Origin: Methanofollis formosanus
Lineage (GTDB): Archaea > Halobacteriota > Methanomicrobia > Methanomicrobiales > Methanofollaceae
Length of the DNA: 64,000 nucleotides
Direction: 5' to 3'
Assembly: GCF_019633745.1 (NCBI RefSeq)
Contig: NZ_CP037968.1
Location: 1,618,789 to 1,682,788 of the forward strand
Shown: positions 36,016-45,366 of the stretch, in pieces
Position numbering within the stretch: position 1 is the stretch's first letter
Layout of the letters: the number at the start of each line of letters is the position of its first letter
Position numbers and translations under genes: made by a program
The notes under the pieces: generated by a model
The model's database searches: none
What the model was told of the DNA's origin: nothing
Seen by the model: the letters and a program-made list of their open reading frames with translations, nothing else

Positions 36016-37206
36016 ATGATCCGGGCAAACACCACGCGACAAGAGGTCGCCCTCGTTCACTGCCGCCGATATGACGACGAGGAGGTCTTTCGGTCCGTCG
36101 AGAGGGCCGTCGATCTGATCGGCGGGATCGGGAGATATGTCAGACCAGGAAGCCGGGTGCTCCTCAAGCCCAATCTTCTGATGGGAGCAGGGCCCGAGCG
36201 GGCGGTCACCACCCACCCGGCGGTGGTCTGCGCCGTCGCCCGTCTCCTCTCCGCACACGGGTGCGAGGTGGTCATCGCCGATTCGCCGGGGGCCGGGACG
36301 CGCTATACGAGACGCAACCTGGAGCATGCCTACGAGAAGGCCGGGTTCACCGCGGCCGCGGCATACCCGCGGGTGAGGTTGAGCACCGACACCTCGTCGC
36401 GTGAAGTCCCCTGCCCGGACGGGACGGTGATGAAACGTTTCTCGATCATCAACGAAGCGCTCAACGCCGACGCCATCGTCGTCGTCTCCAAAGCGAAGAC
36501 CCATCTCTTCACCACCTACTCGGGCGCCGTCAAGAACCTCTTTGGGGTCGTCCCCGGCCTTGAGAAACCGGTCTTTCACGCACGGTTCAGGCAGCCGGAA
36601 CGGTTCGCCGAGATGCTCCTCGATCTCAACACCTGCGTCGTCCCGGTCCTCCATGTGATGGACGCCGTCGTCGGGATGGAGGGCGACGGCCCGATGTCGG
36701 GATCGCCCAGACCGATCGGGGCCGTCCTCGCGGCCGCCGACCCCACGGCCGTCGACATCGTCACGGCACGGTTGATGGGAATGGACCCCGCCACCCTCCC
36801 GACGATCAACGCAGCAGTCGGCCGGGGATGGGTGAGCCCGGACTTCCATGAGATCGAGGTGGTCGGCGACGACGCGGCGGCGGTCACCGTCCCCGACTTC
36901 AGGCACCCCTCCACCCACCCGGCAAGACCCGCCGTCTCCTTCCTCAACAGGCAGGTGCTCAGGTTCATGCAGGGGCGCGGCACCCTCACCAGGCCCCTGC
37001 CTCTTCCCGACCCCGGACGCTGCACCGGGTGCGGGCGGTGCGTCCTCACCTGCCCGGTGAATGCCATCGCCCTCGAGAAGGGAAAGGCCGTGGTGGAGGG
37101 AGAGAGATGTATCCGGTGCTATTGTTGCCACGAGATGTGCGAGGAAGGAGCGATCGATCTGAAACAGGGCCCACTCTCCAGGTTCGTCTCACGGCTCCTG
37201 CCGTGA
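36016..37206 (+). CDS. DUF362-domain protein with a C-terminal ferredoxin domain
   Basis: The 396-residue protein has an N-terminal DUF362 domain with VLLKPNLLMGAGPE, a VIADSPGAGTRYTR loop and KTHLFTTYSGAVKNLFGVVP. The last 70 residues hold two iron-sulfur motifs, CTGCGRCVLTCP and CIRCYCCHEMCEEGA. DUF362 proteins are suspected redox or maturation factors, and some act as ferredoxin-linked partners of larger enzymes. It stands alone between the repeat array and the chemoreceptor, so context gives no partner. The preceding spacer is repetitive and its promoter is not clear. Confidence 0.82.
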   Translation: MIRANTTRQEVALVHCRRYDDEEVFRSVERAVDLIGGIGRYVRPGSRVLLKPNLLMGAGPERAVTTHPAVVCAVARLLSAHGCEVVIADSPGAGTRYTRRNLEHAYEKAGFTAAAAYPRVRLSTDTSSREVPCPDGTVMKRFSIINEALNADAIVVVSKAKTHLFTTYSGAVKNLFGVVPGLEKPVFHARFRQPERFAEMLLDLNTCVVPVLHVMDAVVGMEGDGPMSGSPRPIGAVLAAADPTAVDIVTARLMGMDPATLPTINAAVGRGWVSPDFHEIEVVGDDAAAVTVPDFRHPSTHPARPAVSFLNRQVLRFMQGRGTLTRPLPLPDPGRCTGCGRCVLTCPVNAIALEKGKAVVEGERCIRCYCCHEMCEEGAIDLKQGPLSRFVSRLLP

Positions 37207-37576
37207 TTCTCAATCTCTACGGAAATACCAACAACATTTATTTTTAATCCGAAAATAGGGCTATAATTCTGAAATAAATTTTTTTAAATTCTCTTTTATC
37301 ATACAGGATCCCAGGAAGCCACCAATTCGCGCCGAGCCAGGGGAAAAGAAATATTATTCATTTGAAATGATCCCATTAGCTTGTAATGCCTGTAGAAAAA
37401 ATAGAACTCATTAAATAGCATTACATGGAGATGGTAATTCACCCGGGACCTGCACCCAGGCACAGAGGGAGAACCTCTGACCCATGGTCTCCACACCCAG
37501 GGGTGGCAGTCCGTGGGACCCGACAGAGAGCGACCGGCCGCACTCCCCGCACCCATACACCAGACAGGAGACGACC
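37207..37576. other. AT-rich leader upstream of the chemoreceptor gene
   Basis: No gene is seen. Several TATA-like blocks occur (TTTATTTTTAAT near 37235, TAAATAGC near 37412). If the latter is used, the chemoreceptor mRNA has a leader of roughly 140 bases, which is long for an archaeon and may carry control. Confidence 0.4.
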
Positions 37577-39709
37577 ATGCCAGACTACGAAGACATCACT
37601 GAAAGGTCTCAGGACGAGGCCACCCGAACCGGGGTGATCCTGAAAGGAATAGACCTTGCCCCCGCCCCCCTCCAGATCATCGACCCCGAGTATCGCATTC
37701 TCTACCTCAACCAGGCCGCAGCGGACCTGATCGGAGTACGAGCCGAAGACTGCATCGGAAAACCCTGCCACTCCGTTTTCAGGAACAGCCTCTGTAATTC
37801 TGAAGCATGCCCCTGCAGAAAAGCCATGAAGAGCGGGCAGACCGAGACTGCGAGAACCGAACTCGCCGGCGGATGCTGGATCGACTGCAGTGGAACGCCA
37901 CTGAAAGACGAATCCGGCCTTGTCATCGGTGCCGTCGAGTCTATTCAGGACGTCACCCCCCAGGTCAGGGCCGCCAGAGACCTCCTTGAAGTCGGCGAAG
38001 AGGCGCAACAGGGTAACCTATCAGTCAGAGCGAGCCTCGACGCCGAAGGCGACTTCCTTGAGATCGCGGAGAACGTCAACTCCCTCCTCGACGCCATCAC
38101 AGAACCCTTCCAGATCGCCGCAACCGCCATCGAACAGATCGGAAGGGGCCAGATCCCCGAAAAAGTCACCGGCGAATACGAAGGCGACTTCAAGGTTCTC
38201 GTCGACGACATCAACCGTTGCATCGACGAGCTTGCAGCCCTTTCCAGTGCCAATGCCGTGCTGAAGCGGATGACCGTGAACGACTATACCCTGCGGATCG
38301 AGGACGACTTCAACGGGATCTACGCCGAGATCGCCGCAGAGATCAACACGGTCATCGACCGCCTCCTCGTCATACAGAATGTCAGCACCAATATCGCCGC
38401 CGGTGACCTCTCAGACCTTGAAAATCTCAAGAAGGTCGGCAGACGGTCGGAGAACGACCGGATGCTCCCGGCACTCATCACCATGGAGGAGAGCCTCACC
38501 GCTCTCGTCGAGGACACCGAGCGGCTCGCAGAAGCAGGAGCAGCAGGAAACCTCTCGGTCAGGGCCGACGTCACTCGCCACAAGGGCTCCTTTGCCGAAG
38601 CTATGAATGGGGTCAACCGTCTCTTCGACGTCGTCGTCCAGCCCCTTGAGGAGGGGATGAAGGTCGCCGCCTCCCTTGCAGAGGGAGACTACACCAGGCC
38701 GTTCTCAGAGGAGATCCAGGTTTCAGGCGACTTCAAACGCTTCAAAGATTCGCTCAACGAGATCATCGTCAAAGGGAACGCCGTCTTCAGGAAAGTCCAG
38801 GACGCGGCTGAACAGGTCCAGTACGGCACCCTCGAGGCGAGCAAGGGCGGCGACCAGATCGCCAAGGCCGCCGAACAGGTGGCAAACACCAGCCAGCAGT
38901 GCGCCGACCTGAACAAAACGACCCTCACCAAAATGGAGGAGATCAGCCGACGTATCAGTGACCTCTCCGCGTCCAATGAGGAAGTCGCGAGCACCTCTCA
39001 GGAGATCCTCAGTCGCGCCGAACTGGTGGCCCAGAAAGGCCGCGATACCCAGGGGCTCGGGAGGGAGGCCAACGAGAAGATCACGGTCGTCGAAAAGATC
39101 GCCCATGAGAGTGTGGAGGACATCACCCAGCTCAACGACGAGATGCACGAGATCAACAAGATCGTCAAGCTGATCACCGACATCTCCAACCAGACCAACC
39201 TGCTCGCGCTCAACGCCGCGATCGAGGCGGCTCGGGCGGGCGAGCACGGCCGGGGCTTTGCCGTCGTCGCAGGGGAAGTGAGAAACCTCGCCGGTGAGTC
39301 GAAGAAAGCCACCAACGACATCGAGAACCTCATCTCATCCATCCAGGGGAAGAGCGAGAAGACCGCCACGGCGATCAGTTCGGCGAACAACGAGATCACC
39401 GCAAGTGTTCAGAGCGTGAACAACGCCATCCTCGCCCTCAACGAGATCGTGGAAGGCGCCGTCGCCGTGACGCACGACATGGGAGAGATCGCCCGGGCCA
39501 TCGAGGACCAGGCAAACACCACCAACACCGTCGTCCAGATCGTCGAGGACGGGACGATGATGACACGGGAAAGCCTCAACCAGGTCGAAGACCTCGCTGC
39601 CCTCGCCGAAGAGACGAGCGCCTCCACCGAGGAGATCGGGAGCGCGGTCCACGAACTCAACCGGCTGGCAAGTGACCTGGCCGACGAGATGAAGAAGTTC
39701 AGGGTCTGA
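37577..39709 (+). CDS. soluble methyl-accepting chemotaxis protein with PAS and HAMP-like repeats
   Basis: The 710-residue receptor has no membrane segment. The ATG at 37577 follows AGGAG and is preferred to a start at 37484. A PAS domain (about 25-135, with Cys-rich [11 protein letters not shown]) could bind a cofactor or metal cluster. Several HAMP-like helical repeats follow (GNLSVRA appears twice). The signalling tip has [20 protein letters not shown] and [15 protein letters not shown] (about 538-575). It should sense an internal signal and control CheA with the CheW encoded next, 17 bases downstream. No cheA is in the window. Confidence 0.88.
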   Translation: MPDYEDITERSQDEATRTGVILKGIDLAPAPLQIIDPEYRILYLNQAAADLIGVRAEDCIGKPCHSVFRNSLCNSEACPCRKAMKSGQTETARTELAGGCWIDCSGTPLKDESGLVIGAVESIQDVTPQVRAARDLLEVGEEAQQGNLSVRASLDAEGDFLEIAENVNSLLDAITEPFQIAATAIEQIGRGQIPEKVTGEYEGDFKVLVDDINRCIDELAALSSANAVLKRMTVNDYTLRIEDDFNGIYAEIAAEINTVIDRLLVIQNVSTNIAAGDLSDLENLKKVGRRSENDRMLPALITMEESLTALVEDTERLAEAGAAGNLSVRADVTRHKGSFAEAMNGVNRLFDVVVQPLEEGMKVAASLAEGDYTRPFSEEIQVSGDFKRFKDSLNEIIVKGNAVFRKVQDAAEQVQYGTLEASKGGDQIAKAAEQVANTSQQCADLNKTTLTKMEEISRRISDLSASNEEVASTSQEILSRAELVAQKGRDTQGLGREANEKITVVEKIAHESVEDITQLNDEMHEINKIVKLITDISNQTNLLALNAAIEAARAGEHGRGFAVVAGEVRNLAGESKKATNDIENLISSIQGKSEKTATAISSANNEITASVQSVNNAILALNEIVEGAVAVTHDMGEIARAIEDQANTTNTVVQIVEDGTMMTRESLNQVEDLAALAEETSASTEEIGSAVHELNRLASDLADEMKKFRV

Positions 39710-39726
39710 CGAAGGAGGTGAAAGGC

Positions 39727-40194
39727 ATGGGAGAGACCATCGATGTCGTGGCATTTGAACTCGGGGGCACACGATATGCCCTTGATATCCTCCTTGCCCG
39801 CGAAATCGTCGAGATGATGCCGGTCACGCCGGTGCCGCGGGCACCCCCCCACGTCTCCGGGGTGATCAACCTCAGGGGCGAGGTCACCAATATCATCGAC
39901 CTCGGCACCCTGCTCCAGACCCCCGAAGACCAGACCGTGCAGAACAAAAAGATCATCGTCCTCGTCCCCGACGTCGCCGGCGGGTCCAACATCGGGATGA
40001 TCGTCGACGACGTCCACTCGGTGATGCAGGTCGCCGAGAAAGACATCGAGGAGATGGATTCCACGCTCTGCCGCGAGGCCTATGTGAAGGGGATCATCAG
40101 GGCCGGCACGACGACGGACGAAGAGGGGATCGGAGGCGACCTCATCATCTGGATCGATATCAAGAAGGCTCTTGAAGACCTCGGATGCCTCTGA
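39727..40194 (+). CDS. cheW: CheW-like coupling protein
   Basis: The 155-residue protein has the CheW fold pattern: VVAFELGGTRYALDI, the VSGVINLRGEVTNIIDL loop, and IGMIVDDVHSV. It links receptors to the CheA kinase. The start at 39727 follows a near-perfect GGAGGTGA site; a GTG three codons earlier overlaps that site and is unlikely. It is in an operon with the chemoreceptor. Confidence 0.92.
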   Translation: MGETIDVVAFELGGTRYALDILLAREIVEMMPVTPVPRAPPHVSGVINLRGEVTNIIDLGTLLQTPEDQTVQNKKIIVLVPDVAGGSNIGMIVDDVHSVMQVAEKDIEEMDSTLCREAYVKGIIRAGTTTDEEGIGGDLIIWIDIKKALEDLGCL

Positions 40195-40439
40195 ACGACC
40201 AGCACCAGCACGCACCACAATCTCATATCAGCGGGTTCCTGAAACGCCGGGCCTGTCAGGATACCCATACTTTTTTGGAATGGTCCACCACGCGATCGAG
40301 AGGGACACTGAGGGGAGAACGCACCAGAGCCGAAAAACCGACTCTTTTGAATCGCTCATGAAGCGAGAACACGCCCCTGATATACGTGATGGTAATTTCT
40401 CGTCGTTTGATCGCTTTTTTTCAAGACCGAAGAATCGGC

Positions 40440-40650
40440 GGGGATCGAGTTCCATCGCCGCCCCCCGCCTATCCTCGTCGTGGGGGGCCCGGGGGGTGCA
40501 ACCCCCCGGTGCGAGACGGCAGTGAAGTGTCTGCGATGAGGGCGGCACATCCGATCATCACGCCGTCCCACACGCTTACGCCGGGGGCCCGGCCCCTCAA
40601 AACCCCGGGATGGCGATGGGGACCGGAAGGCGGAGAGGGGAACGATTCTA
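40440..40650. repeat. dispersed C-rich hairpin element without clear arms
   Basis: GCCGCCC near 40456 can pair with GGGCGGC near 40542. Inside lies the 9-bp hairpin CCGGGGGGT-GCA-ACCCCCCGG (about 40488-40508). The GATCATCACGCC word and a second CCGGGGGCCCGG block follow. It occupies most of the space between cheW and the DUF2769 gene. The rest (40195-40440) shows no feature. Confidence 0.6.
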
Positions 40651-40749
40651 AGATTGGTGGCGTCTTCTGCCTATCAGGTCCACGCGGGGGGAGGAGGGTT
40701 CATCACTGGATTTACACCACTGAAGAAGTTTTCAGCGGGGTCGAAAAAC

Positions 40750-40757
40750 CATATATA
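40750..40757 (+). promoter_or_regulatory. TATA box for the DUF2769 gene
   Basis: CATATATA lies 33-40 bases before the ATG at 40790, in an otherwise GC-rich spacer. The expected transcription start falls just upstream of the start codon, near a GGGGGAG ribosome-binding site. Confidence 0.5.
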
Positions 40758-40789
40758 CCGTATCGACACTCTTCCAACGGGGGAGACAT

Positions 40790-41107
40790 ATGGACACCTT
40801 TGAGGAGAAAGTCCAGGCGATGAAGAATATGACCCCTGACGAGGTTCAGGCGGTAGTTGAGAGATTGAAATCGATGTGCATCTGCCAGGGATGTCCGTCG
40901 TACAACCGGTGTGCAAAGGAGGGGAACGAGATGCTCTTCTGCGCCTCCGGCAAGAGTTTCATGTGCATCAGCGATGAGAAAAGTTGTATCTGTCCCACCT
41001 GTCCGGTTCCAAAGGAGATGGGGCTGAAGTACACCTTTTTCTGCACCCGGGGCGCCGAGAAGGCGCAACGGTACGAGCACACCGTTTGGGGCACCAAGAT
41101 GGTCTGA
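40790..41107 (+). CDS. DUF2769-family cysteine-rich protein
   Basis: The 105-residue protein has nine cysteines: MCICQGCPSY...C near residues 30-41, FCASG, MCISD, CICPTCP, and FCTRG near the end. The pattern and the helical N-terminus match DUF2769, a family common in methanogens. The clustered cysteines suggest a zinc or iron-sulfur site. Its function is unknown. The start has a GGGGGAG ribosome-binding site, and the gene is a single transcription unit with its own TATA box. A repeat arm starts about 20 bases past its stop, after a T-tract. Confidence 0.82.
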   Translation: MDTFEEKVQAMKNMTPDEVQAVVERLKSMCICQGCPSYNRCAKEGNEMLFCASGKSFMCISDEKSCICPTCPVPKEMGLKYTFFCTRGAEKAQRYEHTVWGTKMV

Positions 41108-41121
41108 AAAGACCATTTTCG

Positions 41122-41410
41122 ATTTTTTCGGCTCTGTAGAATCGGGCATGAACCCCAGGTTCAAACATACGCGATGAACATTCCTGGTGATCTCTGGTGA
41201 GTGGATCCTTGCTCCCTCTTCGGATCAGGACACCACATAGGGCGACCACTTCATTGCCGCCCCCACCTATCTTCGTCGTGGGGGGTCCGGGGGGTTAAGC
41301 CCCCCGGCGTGAGACGGCGGTGAAGAGTCTGCGATTCGGGGCGGCACATCGGATCATCACGCCTTCCCAAACATCGGTGCCGGGGGCTCTGCCCCCGGAC
41401 CCCCGCAGAG
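41122..41410. repeat. dispersed element: T-tract, arm, C-rich hairpin
   Basis: A T-tract (41122-41129) is followed by the arm GGCTCTGTAGAATCGGGCAT and its second half TTCAAACATACGCGATGAAC. GCCGCCCC (41256-41263) pairs exactly with GGGGCGGC (41338-41345). The internal hairpin CCGGGGGG-TTAAG-CCCCCCGG lies at 41288-41308. No right arm is visible before the ATPase gene. It lies just after the DUF2769 stop. Confidence 0.7.
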
Positions 41411-41476
41411 AGATTTATCCAGGGCATTTTTACGAAGCTGTTTTTTAAGAAATCCTGCCTCTCCAATGAACGGCTT

Positions 41477-44137
41477 TCACCATCTCCTCACGTACTTGTA
41501 CCCTTCCATCACCAGCACGAGAGATACGGCGACGGCGAGCAGAGAGAGCCAGATGGAGAGGGAGACCGGGGCAACCCCGAGGACGGTCTGCATGACAGGC
41601 ATCTGCATCGCGAGGAGGTGCACCCCCTGCGCCGCAACCACGCCGACGACCAGGAAGGGATTGGCAGAGAGCGGCACCCTGAAGATCGACCGGCGTTCAG
41701 AACGGCAGTTGAAGGCATGGGCGTTCTCCATGAAGACCATAAAGAGGAGGAGGACGTTTCGTGCGGCATCGTCCGCCCACCCCGTCGAGAGCAGCCAGGC
41801 CCAGAGGAGAAAGGCGGTCACCCCGATATATCCTCCCGAGACCAGGGTCTGTTCCACCATCTGGCGGTTGAAGATCCCCTCTTCAGGCGGCCTGGGCCGC
41901 CGTCCCATCACATCCGGTTCGCCCGCCTCGAAGGCAAGGGCGACGTCCTGGATCCCGTTGGTCACCAGGTTGAGCCAGAGGAGTTGCACCGCCAGCAGCG
42001 GGATGGAGAGGCCGGCAAGAAGCGCGAGGGTAAAGAGGAGCACCTCGGCGGCGCCGGTCGAGATCAGAAGATAGGTGACCTTTCTGATATTGTCGTACGT
42101 GCCTCTGCCCCCCTCGATCCCGGTCACGATCGAGGAGAAGGCATCGTCGGTGATGATGATCGAGGCGGTGTCCTTCGCGAGGTCGGTGCCCGACCCCATC
42201 GCCACCCCGATGTTCGCACGCCTCAGGGCCGGGGCATCGTTCGCACCGTCGCCGGTCACCGCGACGAAGTGCCCGACGCCCTGGAGCGCGGCCACGATCT
42301 CGGACTTCTGGAGTGGGGCGACTCGCGAGAAGACCTGCCCTCTCCTGACCAGGTCACGGAAGTAATCGCCGTCAGGTGCCCCGGCCTCCTCGAGGTCTTC
42401 ACCGGTGACGAGGGCCGATTCTGAAGAGGCGATGCCGAGATCGCGGGCGATCGCCAGGGCCGTCGCCGGATGGTCTCCGGTGACCATGACCACCCGGATC
42501 CCGGCCTCCCTCGAGGTCTCCACCGCCGCCGCAGCGTCGTGCCTGAGCGGGTCGATGAAACAGGCCAGGCCGAGAAAGGTGAGAGACGGGATGTCCTCCT
42601 CGTCGAAAGGTGTATCCACGCCCCCCCTGATCTCACCGCTCGCCACGCCGATGACGCGGTATCCTGCTGCGGCCAGGTGGGCCGCCACCTCCGCGGCACC
42701 CGCCGGGGCCCACGGGCACCGCGGGATCACCACCTCGGGCGCACCCTTGAAGGCCACCCTGACCGACCCGCCTACACGATAGAAGGCCGCCGCATACCGG
42801 CGCTCGGGCTCGAAGGGGATCTCGGCGAGAAGCGCCACCTCGCCCCGCACCGTCTCGGGAGAGAGCCCTAACTTGTAGCCACAGGCAAGGAATGCGACGT
42901 CGATGGAGTCCCCATAGTGCGCCCAGTCCGCGTCCTTTCGCTCCAGCACCGCCTCGTTGCAGAGTGTTGCGGCCCTGACCATCTCCTGAAGACGCACAAA
43001 TTCCTCTTCCTCCGGCGGGAGGCCGGCGGCGTCGGTCACCCGCCCCTCCCCCCGGTACCCCTCGCCGAGGACCGTGTAATGCCCGCCGTCAGGGAGCACG
43101 ATGAGCGTGAGAGTCTGTTCGTTGACGGTAAGCGTCCCAGTCTTGTCGCTTGCGATGCAGGTGCAACTCCCGAGTCCCTCGACCGCAGCGAGGTTCCTGA
43201 CCACGACATTCCGCCTGGCGATCCTGCTGACCCCGAGAGAGAGCGCGACGGTGATCGCCACCGGCAGGCCCTCCGGGATCGCCGAGACGGCGAGGGCGAC
43301 GGCCATGAAGAAGACCTCCACCGCCGGTATACCTCGGAGAAGGGCGGCCACCGCGAGGAGTGCACTCGCCCCGACGACGAGCACCCCCACCCATCTGGAG
43401 AACTGCTCCATCCTGATGAGGAGGGGCGGCTTCGTCACCTCCATCGCCGAGATGCTTGTTGCGATCTTCCCGACCTCGGTCTGTCTGCCGGTGGCGACCA
43501 CCATCCCGCACCCCCGCCCGGAGATGACGGTGGACCCGGCATAGGCCATGTTCTTCCGGCCCATCAGGGGCGTGTCGGCATCGACCGCCCCGGCGACCTT
43601 CCCCGCCGGGACCGACTCCCCGCTGAGAAGAGACTCGTCAATCGAGAGAACATTCTCCCGGAAGATCCTGAGGTCGGCAGGGACGCGGCTTCCCGGTTCC
43701 AGGAGGACGATGTCACCGGGCACCACTTCCTCGGCCGGCACCTCCGTCTCCGTCCCGTCCCGGCGGACCCGGGCGGCGATCCTGAGGAGGGCCCTGAGTG
43801 CCGCCGCACTCTGCTCTGCCTTCCACTCCTGGACCATCCCGAGGAGGGCGTTGAGCAGGATGACCGCGAAGATGAAGAGGGCGTCGGTCGACTCCCCGAT
43901 CAGCAGGGAGATGACCCCGGCCACGATCAGGATGAAGATGAGCGGACTCTTGAACTGGCGGAGAAAGACCTGGAAGATCGACGGAGGTTCTCGCGTGGGA
44001 AGGGCGTTTCTTCCATAGACTTCGAGGCGAGCCGCGGCCTCGGCGGCGGTGAGACCAGAAGGTGACGATCCGATCGCAGCAAGCACCTCCTCGTCCGGCA
44101 GGGCGTGCCAGAGAGGTTCGGTCCGATCGCCGGGCAT
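41477..44137 (-). CDS. P-type (IIA, calcium-type) cation-transporting ATPase
   Basis: The 886-residue membrane pump has the P-type hallmarks: LLSGESVP, the intramembrane IPEGLP cation site, the phosphorylated aspartate in SDKTGTLT (about 330), and GDGANDAPALRRANIGVAMG (about 630). The N-terminal actuator segment and the C-terminal membrane helices are complete. PEGLP and the overall order fit the calcium/SERCA-like group, though sodium or manganese transport is possible. The ATG at 44137 follows GGTGG; the GTG at 44140 is next to it. The gene is flanked on both sides by inverted copies of the dispersed repeat. Confidence 0.9.
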   Translation of the reverse strand: MPGDRTEPLWHALPDEEVLAAIGSSPSGLTAAEAAARLEVYGRNALPTREPPSIFQVFLRQFKSPLIFILIVAGVISLLIGESTDALFIFAVILLNALLGMVQEWKAEQSAAALRALLRIAARVRRDGTETEVPAEEVVPGDIVLLEPGSRVPADLRIFRENVLSIDESLLSGESVPAGKVAGAVDADTPLMGRKNMAYAGSTVISGRGCGMVVATGRQTEVGKIATSISAMEVTKPPLLIRMEQFSRWVGVLVVGASALLAVAALLRGIPAVEVFFMAVALAVSAIPEGLPVAITVALSLGVSRIARRNVVVRNLAAVEGLGSCTCIASDKTGTLTVNEQTLTLIVLPDGGHYTVLGEGYRGEGRVTDAAGLPPEEEEFVRLQEMVRAATLCNEAVLERKDADWAHYGDSIDVAFLACGYKLGLSPETVRGEVALLAEIPFEPERRYAAAFYRVGGSVRVAFKGAPEVVIPRCPWAPAGAAEVAAHLAAAGYRVIGVASGEIRGGVDTPFDEEDIPSLTFLGLACFIDPLRHDAAAAVETSREAGIRVVMVTGDHPATALAIARDLGIASSESALVTGEDLEEAGAPDGDYFRDLVRRGQVFSRVAPLQKSEIVAALQGVGHFVAVTGDGANDAPALRRANIGVAMGSGTDLAKDTASIIITDDAFSSIVTGIEGGRGTYDNIRKVTYLLISTGAAEVLLFTLALLAGLSIPLLAVQLLWLNLVTNGIQDVALAFEAGEPDVMGRRPRPPEEGIFNRQMVEQTLVSGGYIGVTAFLLWAWLLSTGWADDAARNVLLLFMVFMENAHAFNCRSERRSIFRVPLSANPFLVVGVVAAQGVHLLAMQMPVMQTVLGVAPVSLSIWLSLLAVAVSLVLVMEGYKYVRRW

Positions 44138-44169
44138 CACCGTCCACCCCTGCCGGGTATCGGTCGGTC

Positions 44170-44475
44170 AGCTATATCGCCCTTGTGGGAATGCAGAGGC
44201 ATTCGGCAGATCCGGATAGCAGATCCCGATGATCAGACGTGCCGCCCTCAATTGCAGAATCTTTACCGCCGTCTCGCGCCGGGGGGCAAGTGCCCCCGGA
44301 CCCCCCACGACGAAGATAGCCAGGGGGCGGCAGGTCAAGAGATATCTGGCCTTCCCCCTCTCACGAGGAGAAAGATCAAGGATCATCTCACACCCCGGAA
44401 ACCTGCAATATGATATTTTCATCCCGTATGCTTGAGGCGGGCGCTCGCCTCATGAAAAATTCTACAAAGCCAAAA
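44170..44475. repeat. dispersed element in the opposite orientation, downstream of argB
   Basis: On the minus strand the order is T-tract, arm (44412-44473, TTTGTAGAATTTTTCATGAG type), then the hairpin. GCCGCCC (near 44330) pairs with GGGCGGC (near 44250), and an inner CCGGGGGCA/TGCCCCCGG hairpin lies near 44280-44300. The arm lies about 25 bases from the argB stop. It faces the 41122 element across the ATPase gene. Confidence 0.65.
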
Positions 44476-44496
44476 AAAGGAGGAAAGTTTCGCCAG

Positions 44497-45366
44497 TTAT
44501 TCGGTGATCATCGTCCCGACGCCCGCGTCGGTGAAGAGTTCGAGGAGGATGCTGTGCGTCTTGTTGCCGTTGACCACATGGGCGTACGGCACCCCGCCCT
44601 TCACCGCCCGCACGCAGGAATCGATCTTGGGGATCATCCCCCCCGAGATGGTCCCGTCGGCCATCAGTTCCTCGGTCTCCACGGCCCGCAGACGGCGGAA
44701 GACCTGGGTCCGCTCCCTATCCATCACGCCGTCGACATCGGTGAGGTTGACGAGTTTGAAGGCGCCGAGCGCGACGGCGATCTCCCCGGCCGCCGTGTCG
44801 GCGTTGATGTTGAGGTTGCGGCCGGCCCGGTCGATCGCGATCGGGGCCATGACCGTGATGTACCCGGTCTCCAGGAGCGTAGTGAGCAGCGCCGGGTTGA
44901 TCCCCTCGATCTCTCCCACATACCCGAGGTCGACCTCGCGCTCCTCATCGCCGACCCGCACCATCTGGGCGCTGATCTTTCTGGCAAGAATGATGTTGCC
45001 GTCATTGCCCGAGATCCCGACGGCCCGGTCCCCCTCGCGGGCGATGAGCGAGACGATCCCCTTGTTGATCTTGCCGACCAGGACCATCTGAGCGATCTCC
45101 ATGGTCTCGGCATCGGTGATCCGCAGGCCCCCGACAAACTCCGGTTCTTTGCCCATCGCCCGCATCTTCTCGGTGATCTCGGGGCCGCCGCCATGCACGA
45201 CGACGACCTTCATCCCCACATAGTGGAGGAGGACGATGTCGCGGATCGCGTTCTCCAGGGTCTCGGGATCGACCATGGCGTGCCCGCCGAGTTTGATCAC
45301 GATCGTCTTGCCGTGGAACTGCTGGATGTAGGGCAGGGCCTCCATCAGGACTTCTTCACGCCTCAT
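44497..45366 (-). CDS. argB: acetylglutamate kinase
   Basis: The 289-residue amino-acid kinase phosphorylates N-acetylglutamate in arginine synthesis. It has [10 protein letters not shown], the [12 protein letters not shown] loop, [12 protein letters not shown] and a [11 protein letters not shown] motif. It is the last gene of the arg operon; its start overlaps the argJ stop by 4 bases (ATGA). Confidence 0.96.
   Translation of the reverse strand: MRREEVLMEALPYIQQFHGKTIVIKLGGHAMVDPETLENAIRDIVLLHYVGMKVVVVHGGGPEITEKMRAMGKEPEFVGGLRITDAETMEIAQMVLVGKINKGIVSLIAREGDRAVGISGNDGNIILARKISAQMVRVGDEEREVDLGYVGEIEGINPALLTTLLETGYITVMAPIAIDRAGRNLNINADTAAGEIAVALGAFKLVNLTDVDGVMDRERTQVFRRLRAVETEELMADGTISGGMIPKIDSCVRAVKGGVPYAHVVNGNKTHSILLELFTDAGVGTMITE

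Noticed and set aside
42917-44065. A 382-codon plus-strand frame
   Set aside because: It is antisense to the P-type ATPase and is rich in His, Asp, Arg and Pro without any family motif.
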